Shown: one piece after another, positions 35,628 to 42,846 of the stretch
How positions within the stretch are numbered: the stretch's first letter is position 1
Layout of the letters: each line of letters opens with the position of its first letter
Program-made: the position numbers and the translations under genes
Assembly: GCA_030699445.1 (NCBI GenBank)
Contig: JAUYMO010000020.1
Span: 1 to 42,846 of the forward strand
DNA from: Candidatus Giovannonibacteria bacterium
GTDB taxonomy: Bacteria; Patescibacteriota; Minisyncoccia; UBA11713; 2-01-FULL-45-33
Reading direction: 5' to 3'
DNA length: 42,846 nt
The notes under the pieces: model-generated
Seen by the model: only the letters and a program-made list of their open reading frames with translations
Database searches by the model: none
What the model was told of the DNA's origin: nothing

Positions 35628-36575
35628 ATGAAGCCAACAATAGAATTTCGCAAAGATATTGTTTCCGGGGACTGGGTTTTGATTTCCACGGACATTCAAA
35701 AAAAACCCGTGTTTTTTAAACGCATTAAAACAAAACCGTTTCCCAAATCAAGATGTCCATTTGAAACAATTCAACAATCCAAAGACCGATGGGTTCATGT
35801 TTTCCCTAATAAATATCCGGTTGTCGCGCGCTCCAATATCTGCCCGCCATTGGAAAAATGCGGCATACACGAAAAAAAAATCGGCGTCGGGTTTCAGGAG
35901 GTAGTCGTGACCAGGTCCCACGAAAGGCATTTCGCGCTTATGACTCGGGATGAAATATGTTTGGTTTTGGAGGCCTACCAATCAAGATACCAGGCGCTGG
36001 CTAGCGAGCCATGCGTGGATTACATTTTAATAATTCACAATCACGGCTCGCGCGCCGGAGCCACCGTGCCCCATCCGCATTCCCAAGTTTTCGCGATTCC
36101 AATAATCCCACCGGACGTGAAAAGAAGCTTGGAGGGTTCGCATAATTATTTTCGCGCGCACAGGCGCTGCGTCCATTGTGATATTTTAAAGGATGAGCTT
36201 AAGGAAAAAGAGCGCACTATTTATCAAAACAAGCGTTTTGTGGTTTTGGCGCCTTATGCTTCGCGGGTCTCGTATGAAGTCAGGATATTCCCGAAATTCC
36301 ACGAGTCGCGTTTTGAAGTTATAGACCAGGCGCAAAGAAAAGATTTATCGGACGCGATGAGCTTTGTTTTCCAGAGAATTTTTAAAAAAAATAAAAATCC
36401 CGATTATAATTTTTTTATCCACACCGCTCCGCCGAAAGAGCGCCACGCCGAGCATTACCATTGGCACATGGAGATTTTGCCGAGGGCCGCAATTTGGGGC
36501 GGGTTGGAATTGGGCGCGGGGATTGACGTCGTCAAAATTTCTCCCGAAGAAACAGCTAAACTTTTAAGAAGATGA
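35628..36575 (+). CDS. galT: Galactose-1-phosphate uridylyltransferase-like HIT superfamily protein
   Basis: RKDIVSGDWVLIS; NHGSRAGATVPHPHSQVFAIP; HYHWHMEILPR. Confidence 0.85.
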   Translation: MKPTIEFRKDIVSGDWVLISTDIQKKPVFFKRIKTKPFPKSRCPFETIQQSKDRWVHVFPNKYPVVARSNICPPLEKCGIHEKKIGVGFQEVVVTRSHERHFALMTRDEICLVLEAYQSRYQALASEPCVDYILIIHNHGSRAGATVPHPHSQVFAIPIIPPDVKRSLEGSHNYFRAHRRCVHCDILKDELKEKERTIYQNKRFVVLAPYASRVSYEVRIFPKFHESRFEVIDQAQRKDLSDAMSFVFQRIFKKNKNPDYNFFIHTAPPKERHAEHYHWHMEILPRAAIWGGLELGAGIDVVKISPEETAKLLRR

Positions 36576-37309
36576 AAAAAATAATTATTGCCAACTGGAA
36601 AATGAATCCGAAAACTCCGCGGGACGCTTCGCGTCTAGCCGACAAGATTGGGCGCGGAGTTAAAAATATCAAGAGTGTTGAGGTTGTTTTTGCCCCGCCA
36701 TTCATTCATATTCCCGCAATTTATAAATTTAAAACAGGAGCACAGGATTGTTTTTATGAAAAATCAGGAGCATACACGGGCGAGGTATCCCCTTTACAGC
36801 TTAAAGCTTGCGGCGTACGGCTTGTTATCGTTGGCCATTCGGAAAGAAGGGCGTTGGGAGAAACAAATGAAATCGTAAATAAAAAATTGAAAGCGGTTTT
36901 AGGAACGGGTATGCGGGCAATACTTTGCGTTGGGGAAGCGGAAAGGCAAAAGGAAATAGCGTTCCCAAAAATTATACGGGATGAACTTCATGAAGGGCTC
37001 TCGCGCATTAAAAAATCATTCTTCAGGAATTTGATTATTGCTTATGAGCCGATTTGGGCAATTGGAACGGGGCGGGCTGACACGCCAAAAAATGTTTATG
37101 AAATTACGACAATAATACGCAGGGAACTTTACCGCATGGTTGGAAAAAGAATCGCTTCCAAAATCCCGGTGCTCTACGGCGGTTCGGTGGATGACAAAAA
37201 TTCCTACGCTTTCGTAAAAGACGGCGCGGTTGACGGCTTGTTGGTCGGCGGAGCGAGCCTCAACGCGAATAAATTTGTAAAATTGGTTAAAGCGGTTGCC
37301 GGCTTATGA
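36572..37309 (+). CDS. tpiA: Triosephosphate isomerase
   Basis: IIIANWKMNPKT; IVGHSERRALGETNEIVNKK; AYEPIWAIGTG; LYGGSVD. Confidence 0.98.
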   Translation: MKKIIIANWKMNPKTPRDASRLADKIGRGVKNIKSVEVVFAPPFIHIPAIYKFKTGAQDCFYEKSGAYTGEVSPLQLKACGVRLVIVGHSERRALGETNEIVNKKLKAVLGTGMRAILCVGEAERQKEIAFPKIIRDELHEGLSRIKKSFFRNLIIAYEPIWAIGTGRADTPKNVYEITTIIRRELYRMVGKRIASKIPVLYGGSVDDKNSYAFVKDGAVDGLLVGGASLNANKFVKLVKAVAGL

Positions 37310-38340
37310 AACGAGTTCTTTTACGCGCCGATTTCAATGTTCCTCTCAAAAAAGGCAGAGTGGCCGACGATTTTAAAATACAAAAAACGATTCCAACCAT
37401 AAAAAAACTTTTGGCGGGAAATAATCAAATTTTTATTATTACCCACTTGGAAATTGACGGCAAAACGCCCAATTTAAATCCGGTAAAAATTGCGCTGGAG
37501 AAATTGCTTGGATTTAAAATAGGTTTCGCGCGAGGCAAGTTGCCGTTAAAACCAAAAAAGTTTTCCGAGCGCGTAGTGCTTTTGGATAATATCCGCTTAA
37601 ATCTAGGAGAGAAAAAAAACGATTTAGCTTTTGCCAAGCGTTTGGCTTTTTGGGGCGACTCTTATATCAATGACGCTTTTGCCGAATCCCACCGCAAGTA
37701 CGCTTCAATTGTTTTACTGCCCAAGTTTTTGCCTTATGAAGCCGGGCCGCTTTTAAAAAAAGAAATTAAACATCTTTCCAGATTTTTCAAGCCAAAGCAT
37801 CCATTTTTGGCGGTTATCGCCGGAAAAAAATTCGCGACCAAAGAACCGCTAATTTCAAGATTTTTAAAATCCGCCGACGCGGTGTTTGTCGGGGGCGCCA
37901 TCGGCAATACTTTTTTGGCCAGGCGCGGAATCGGTGTGGAAAAATCAAAAGTTGAGAACATAAAAATTCCAAAAAGCGTTGTTTGGAGCAATAAAATTTT
38001 ATTGCCGGGGGATTGGACGATGAAGCAAGGTTTGATTTTAGACGCGGGGCCGAAAACAGTAAAAACTTTGGGCGAGCTTGCCCAGGCGTCCAAATTTGTT
38101 TTATGGAACGGAACTCTAGGCATTTGTGAAAAAGGATTTATTTATGGGACAAAAACTTTTGCCAAAGAGCTTGGAAAATCCAAGGCGTATAAAGTTGTTG
38201 GCGGAGGAGATACGGTTGCCGCCATCCGGAAATTCAAACTGGAAAAAAACTTTGATTTTATTTCAACCGGCGGCGGCGCCATGCTGGAATTTCTGGCGAA
38301 AGGAACTCTTCCGGGGATTGAGGCATTGAAGAAAAAATAA
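37306..38340 (+). CDS. pgk: Phosphoglycerate kinase
   Basis: LLRADFNVPLKKG; YINDAFAESHRKYAS; VLWNGTLGICEKGFIYGT; VVGGGDTVAAI; STGGGAMLEFLAKGTLPGIEAL. Confidence 0.97.
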   Translation: MKRVLLRADFNVPLKKGRVADDFKIQKTIPTIKKLLAGNNQIFIITHLEIDGKTPNLNPVKIALEKLLGFKIGFARGKLPLKPKKFSERVVLLDNIRLNLGEKKNDLAFAKRLAFWGDSYINDAFAESHRKYASIVLLPKFLPYEAGPLLKKEIKHLSRFFKPKHPFLAVIAGKKFATKEPLISRFLKSADAVFVGGAIGNTFLARRGIGVEKSKVENIKIPKSVVWSNKILLPGDWTMKQGLILDAGPKTVKTLGELAQASKFVLWNGTLGICEKGFIYGTKTFAKELGKSKAYKVVGGGDTVAAIRKFKLEKNFDFISTGGGAMLEFLAKGTLPGIEALKKK

Positions 38341-38362
38341 AGTGCTATACTGACTTAATCTT

Positions 38363-39157
38363 ATGCGCTACGATAATGCGGAACATTTTAAAAAAGAAAA
38401 CGGCTACGAGGTGGACGGGGCGTGGTATCCGAGGGTTACCAGAATTTTGGAAGTGAAAGCCAAACCGGGGCTACAAGTTTTTTTTAAAGAAATGGGAAGC
38501 TTTGACGCCGCCGAAGACGTAAAAAATAAATCGGCAGAGGAGGGTTCCGCGGTTCACGAAGCGATTCAGAAGTTGCTTACCGGAAAAAAAGTTTCCGTGT
38601 CTCGCGATATTGAACCCGCCGTGAATAAATTTTTGGAATTTAACCAATTAAGGCAGATTTATTTTCACCCCGAGTATGTGGAGCGCCGGATTTGGTCGGG
38701 GCTCCATAAATACGCGGGAACGGTTGACGCGCTCGCCACCATAGACGGGAAATTCGGCGTTTTGGACATTAAAACCTCAACCGGATTTTTTCCGGAATAT
38801 AATCTCCAGACCGCGGCTTATATCCAGGCGCTTCAAGAATTGGAAATTAAAAAATCGCTGGCATTGCCGAAAGAAATCCAAACAAGATGGATTTTGCGGA
38901 TTAACCAGCACAAGGTTTGCAAAAAATGCAATTCAACGCTCCGCGAAAAAGGAGGGAGGAGCAAAGTCAGGAATGGTAGATCAAACGGCATGCCGCATTG
39001 TATAGAAGCAGAGCATGATTGGGGCGAGGCGGAGGGCGACGTGGAGCTCAAAGAATTTCCGTATTATTTCAGGGACGTCCGCGCGTTTTTAGCCGCCAAA
39101 ATTCTCTGGGAATGGGACAATGATTACTGGCTCCGCCAAATCGGATATTCAAGATGA
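38363..39157 (+). CDS. PD-(D/E)XK nuclease superfamily protein
   Basis: GSAVHEAIQKLL; GTVDALATIDGKFGVLDIKTSTGFFPEYNLQTAAYIQAL. Confidence 0.85.
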   Translation: MRYDNAEHFKKENGYEVDGAWYPRVTRILEVKAKPGLQVFFKEMGSFDAAEDVKNKSAEEGSAVHEAIQKLLTGKKVSVSRDIEPAVNKFLEFNQLRQIYFHPEYVERRIWSGLHKYAGTVDALATIDGKFGVLDIKTSTGFFPEYNLQTAAYIQALQELEIKKSLALPKEIQTRWILRINQHKVCKKCNSTLREKGGRSKVRNGRSNGMPHCIEAEHDWGEAEGDVELKEFPYYFRDVRAFLAAKILWEWDNDYWLRQIGYSR

Positions 39158-39999
39158 ACAAAAATAAAAACATCGTGGTTTTGTATCATAAAGGGTGCGA
39201 GGACGGCTTTGGCGCGGCCTGGGCGGCGTGGAAAAAATTTGGCGCGCGCGCGGAGTATATTGGAGTAAATCATGGCGATAAATTGCCCGCGGACTTAGCG
39301 CGAAAAGATATTTATATGGTTGATTTTACGTATCCCGCTAAGGAAATGCGGCGGCTTCTTAAGATTTGCAAAAAAGTTGTAGCTCTAGACCATCATGTTA
39401 GCTCAATGGCTGCTACAATGTTGGCGCATGATTATCGTTATAATATTAATCATTCCGGAGCCGGACTCGCTTGGAAATATTTTCATCCTAAAAAACCAAT
39501 TCCAAAGCTACTCAAATATATTGAGAATGTGGATATTTGGAAAATGTCTTTGCCCTATGTTTACGAAATCGCTGCATCGCTGGGCACTTATGAATTTGAA
39601 TTTTATTTATGGAATAAAATTGCCAAAGATTTTGAAAATACTAGAAGTTTAAATAAATATATTGAAGAGGGCAAGGCAATTTTGAAGTACAAAAATGTTC
39701 TTATAAAAAAAGCTTTAAAAGACGCGGAAGAAGTGAGATTTTTTGGCAAGCGCGCGCTCGCGGTTAATTTTGCGCTGGCTCTCAATTCCGATATTGGCGA
39801 CGCAATGCGCAAAAGGGGGTTTCAACTCGGAATTATTTGGCAAAAAAAGGGAGATAAATTGGTAGTAAGTTTACGTTCCACAAATAAAGTTGATTCGTCA
39901 AAAATTGCTATGAAGTTTGGCGGAGGCGGGCACAAAAAAGCGGCTGCATTTAGATTGCCAATTAACCAAAAATTCCCATGGAAAAAAATAAAAAAATAG
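39154..39999 (+). CDS. DHH family phosphoesterase
   Basis: VLYHKGCEDGFGAAWAAWK; VALDHH; FGGGGHKKAAAFRL. Confidence 0.92.
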   Translation: MNKNKNIVVLYHKGCEDGFGAAWAAWKKFGARAEYIGVNHGDKLPADLARKDIYMVDFTYPAKEMRRLLKICKKVVALDHHVSSMAATMLAHDYRYNINHSGAGLAWKYFHPKKPIPKLLKYIENVDIWKMSLPYVYEIAASLGTYEFEFYLWNKIAKDFENTRSLNKYIEEGKAILKYKNVLIKKALKDAEEVRFFGKRALAVNFALALNSDIGDAMRKRGFQLGIIWQKKGDKLVVSLRSTNKVDSSKIAMKFGGGGHKKAAAFRLPINQKFPWKKIKK

Positions 40000-40565
40000 T
40001 TTTTATAATCCACGGTTGGTGGGGCTACCAGAAAGAAGGATGGTTTCCTTGGCTTAAAAAAGAGCTTGAAAAAAGAGGGTTTAGGGTTTTTGTTCCAAAA
40101 ATGCCGGAAACCGGCAAGCCAAAAATAAGCAGATGGGTTGGAAAACTCGCCAAAATTGTTAGGATGCAGTATAAAAATACTTATTTTGTCGGGCATAGCA
40201 TCGGCGCGCAGGCGATTATGAGATATTTGGAGAAATTGCCGAAAAGTAAAAAAATCGGTGGGGCTGTTTTCGTGGCCGGTTGGGTGAGTTTAACAAATCA
40301 AACTCCCGAAGAAAAACCGATTGCGAAACCTTGGTTGCGAACGCCATTAAATTTTAAAAAAATAAAAAATTCCGGCAATAAATTTGTCGCCATATTTTCA
40401 GATGGCGATCCTTATGTGCATTTTTCTAAAAATTCAAAAGTATTCAGACAAAAACTCGGCGCAAAAATTATTGTTCAGCATAAAAAAGGCCATTTTTCCG
40501 GAAGCGACGGCGTTAAAAAATTACCGGTAGTTTTGAATGAGTTGTTAAAAATAGTGAAGAAATAA
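39978..40565 (+). CDS. Alpha/beta hydrolase (RBBP9/YdeN-like)
   Basis: IVFIIHGWWGYQKEGWFPWLKKELEKRGFRVFVPKMPETGKP; FVGHSIGAQAIMRYL. Confidence 0.88.
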   Translation: MEKNKKIVFIIHGWWGYQKEGWFPWLKKELEKRGFRVFVPKMPETGKPKISRWVGKLAKIVRMQYKNTYFVGHSIGAQAIMRYLEKLPKSKKIGGAVFVAGWVSLTNQTPEEKPIAKPWLRTPLNFKKIKNSGNKFVAIFSDGDPYVHFSKNSKVFRQKLGAKIIVQHKKGHFSGSDGVKKLPVVLNELLKIVKK

Positions 40566-40568
40566 ATT

Positions 40569-41021
40569 ATGCCAAAAAAAGAAGCCGAAAAACTTATTGT
40601 CTATACTGACGGAGGGTCAAGGGGGAATCCGGGGCCGGCGGCGCTGGGAGTGGTGATTTTGGACGAAAAAGGGCGTGTGGTTAAAGAATACGGAGAAAAA
40701 CTTGGCGTAAAAACCAACAACGAGGCCGAATACGCCGCGGTGATATTCGCTTTAAAAAAAATCAAAGCGCTATTGGGAAAAGAAAAAACAAAAAAGATGG
40801 AAATTGCTTTTCGGATGGACAGCGAATTTGTGATGAAGCAGTTAAACGGAGAATATAAAATTGAAGAAGAAAGAATGTTTCCGCTTTTTGTTGCCGTGTG
40901 GAATTTAAAATTTGATTTTGGCAAAATAACTTTCAGCCATGTGCCCCGCGAAAAAAATCGCGAAGCCGACCGCTTGGTTAACGAAGCGCTGGATAAGGAA
41001 CAGGGCAGATTATGGCAGTAA
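40569..41021 (+). CDS. rnhA: Ribonuclease HI family protein
   Basis: IVYTDGGSRGNPGPAALGVV; TNNEAEYAAVIFALKKI; RMDSEFVMKQLNGEYK; VPREKNREADRLVNEALD. Confidence 0.95.
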   Translation: MPKKEAEKLIVYTDGGSRGNPGPAALGVVILDEKGRVVKEYGEKLGVKTNNEAEYAAVIFALKKIKALLGKEKTKKMEIAFRMDSEFVMKQLNGEYKIEEERMFPLFVAVWNLKFDFGKITFSHVPREKNREADRLVNEALDKEQGRLWQ

Positions 41022-42409
41022 AGCACGTTCCGTATTTGCTGGTCGCGTTTTTATGCGGAGTTATGCTCCGCTCATTTTTTAATATTCCGCAAAATTGGAT
41101 TTTGGGAGTGTTGGGATTAACGGTGGGGATCGTAATTATTTTATATTTTTTTGCCGCGCCCTCCTCAACACTCGGTGTTGAATCTCAAAAAACACCGAGT
41201 GTTTTCCCGTGCGCGGCTTTGTTTATTATTTTATTTTTCCTCCTTGGCATATTCCGCTTTTCTATTTTTGAAAATAAAATTACGGCTGACCGGCTTCACG
41301 ATTATTACGGCCAAACACTTACTTTACAAGGTAAAGTATTATCGAGCGTTCTTAAACCGAATAGTTCCCGCATCATTTTAGAAACCAATCTGGGCAGGAT
41401 TTTAATAGTGAAAAGAATTTATCCGGAATATAAATACGGAGATGTTTTGGAAATTTCCGGAAAAGTAGCCGAGCCGGAGCCTTACGCCGGCTTTGACACG
41501 GCTAAATTTCTTGCAAAACAGCAGATTTATTCCCAGATGATTTTTCCGGAAATTAAAAAAATCGGCTACTCTCCCAATAAATTTTTAAATTCGCTATTTT
41601 TTATAAAAAATAAATTTGAAGAAAGCTTAAAAAATATTTTACCGGAACCGGAGGCCTCACTGGCTTCGGGAATGCTTTTGGGGATTGAGGGCGTAATCCC
41701 GCAAAATATTTTGGATAATTTCAGGAAAGCAGGCGTTATCCATATTTTGGTGCTTTCTGGCTACAATATCACGGTCGTGGGAGCGTTTATTATGGCTTTT
41801 TTGGGATTTATTTTGCCGGATTTTCTGGCTTGGGCCGGCTCGCTTTTGGGGATTTTAGCTTTTACTTTGATGACCGGAGGCGAGCCAGCCGCGGTACGCG
41901 CGGCGATTATGGCCGTAATCGGACTCGTGGCCCTGCGCACGGGCAGAAGCTACCTCGCGATACTCGGCCTTTTGTGGGCGGCCTTTTTCATGGCTTTTTG
42001 GAATCCGATGTATGTCCGGTTTGACAGGGGTTTCCGGCTTTCTTTTTTGGCGACTTTGGGGCTGATACTTTTTTCTTCCTGGTTTATTAAAAAACTTTGG
42101 TTTCTGCCGAAATTTTTGGGCATCCGCGAAGCGGCCGCATCCACGCTTTCAGCCCAAATTTTCGTGACGCCGCTTCTGCTTTCCTGGGGGAATCTGGTTT
42201 CTTATCTAAGCCCCTTAGCCAATGTTGTGATAGTCGGTTTTGTGCCGACAATTATGTTTTTTAGTTTTGTAGCCGGAATTTTGGGATTTTTTTCCAGTTT
42301 TTTGGGGACAACGCTGGCTTTGGTCCCTTATTTTTTGATAAAATTTCAGATTTTGGCCGCCCAATTTTTCGCTAGCATTGATTGGGCCATGATTTATTTT
42401 AATTTTTGA
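41012..42409 (+). CDS. comEC: ComEC/Rec2-like competence domain membrane protein
   Basis: ASLASGMLLGIEGVIPQNILDNFRKAGVIHILVLSGYNITVV; PAAVRAAIMAVI. Confidence 0.92.
   Translation: MAVKHVPYLLVAFLCGVMLRSFFNIPQNWILGVLGLTVGIVIILYFFAAPSSTLGVESQKTPSVFPCAALFIILFFLLGIFRFSIFENKITADRLHDYYGQTLTLQGKVLSSVLKPNSSRIILETNLGRILIVKRIYPEYKYGDVLEISGKVAEPEPYAGFDTAKFLAKQQIYSQMIFPEIKKIGYSPNKFLNSLFFIKNKFEESLKNILPEPEASLASGMLLGIEGVIPQNILDNFRKAGVIHILVLSGYNITVVGAFIMAFLGFILPDFLAWAGSLLGILAFTLMTGGEPAAVRAAIMAVIGLVALRTGRSYLAILGLLWAAFFMAFWNPMYVRFDRGFRLSFLATLGLILFSSWFIKKLWFLPKFLGIREAAASTLSAQIFVTPLLLSWGNLVSYLSPLANVVIVGFVPTIMFFSFVAGILGFFSSFLGTTLALVPYFLIKFQILAAQFFASIDWAMIYFNF
41159..41208. repeat. Family B palindromic element (~50 bp) in comEC
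   Basis: ccctcctcaacactcggtgttgaatctcaaaaaacaccgagtgttttccc. Confidence 0.88.
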
Positions 42410-42411
42410 AG

Positions 42412-42846
42412 ATGAAAAACTTTTTAAAGCTTCATAAAAATAAAATTTTATCCGGCGGGCTCTTATTTTTGGCGGCGCTCATGATGCTCGCCGGATTATA
42501 TATTTGGAGTTTGAAAAATAAACCGGAACTTCAAGTTTATTTTTTTGACGTGGGGCAGGGCGATTCTATTTTTATTGAAGCCAAGGATGGGACGCAGATT
42601 TTAATTGACGGCGGGCCCACAAATAAAATTCTCCCGCTTTTGGGCGGCGTTATGCCTTTTTATGACCACTCCATAGACGCCGTTGTTTCAACCCATCCGC
42701 ACGCCGACCATGTTTCTGGGCTGATTGATGTTTTAAAAAAATACAGCGTGGGAGAAGTGATAGAAAGCGGGGCAAGCTATAGCACGGCGGAAGCCAAAGA
42801 ATTTGAAAATCTGGTTTCGGAAAAACATATCAAAAAAATAATTATA
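42412..42846 (+). CDS. ComEC/Rec2-type metallo-beta-lactamase domain protein, 3' partial
   Basis: LQVYFFDVGQGDSIFIEAKDGTQILIDGGP; STHPHADHVSGLIDVL; runs off the window. Confidence 0.9.
   Translation, partial: MKNFLKLHKNKILSGGLLFLAALMMLAGLYIWSLKNKPELQVYFFDVGQGDSIFIEAKDGTQILIDGGPTNKILPLLGGVMPFYDHSIDAVVSTHPHADHVSGLIDVLKKYSVGEVIESGASYSTAEAKEFENLVSEKHIKKIII

Overview
This window looks like a chromosomal segment of a CPR/Patescibacteria (probably Parcubacteria-like) bacterium using the standard bacterial code, since genes end at TGA. Its backbone is ordinary: partial holA, rpsT, uvrB, ruvA, a Mur ligase, two tRNAs, mutM, and a long str/S10/spc ribosomal superoperon (rpsL to map) in which rpsE is followed by rplO with no rpmD between them. 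After that come hicBA, a glycosyltransferase, galT-like, tpiA, pgk, a PD-(D/E)XK nuclease, a DHH protein, rnhA and a split comEC. The most unusual feature is a set of short palindromic elements placed inside or at the ends of protein-coding genes. One is a 63-bp element in frame in both holA and uvrB. Another is a 21-bp element present in five genes; its only intergenic copy is 20 bp and interrupts a vestigial second rplC 3' end. A third, about 50 bp, is shared by the Mur ligase and comEC. Palindromes also occur in the N-terminal extension of L23, at the 3' end of a TrmH-like gene, as a stack of four directly before rplD, and as a 122-bp element with terminal inverted repeats fitted exactly between rpsH and rplF. 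Other notable observations: three near-identical 26-30 bp palindromes around a TrpR-like gene, a symmetric divergent apparently leaderless promoter, repeated 6-7 nt spacing between a -10 box and ATG, and several toxin-antitoxin-like modules inserted in the ribosomal operons. All product calls come from reading motifs by eye; no database search was run.
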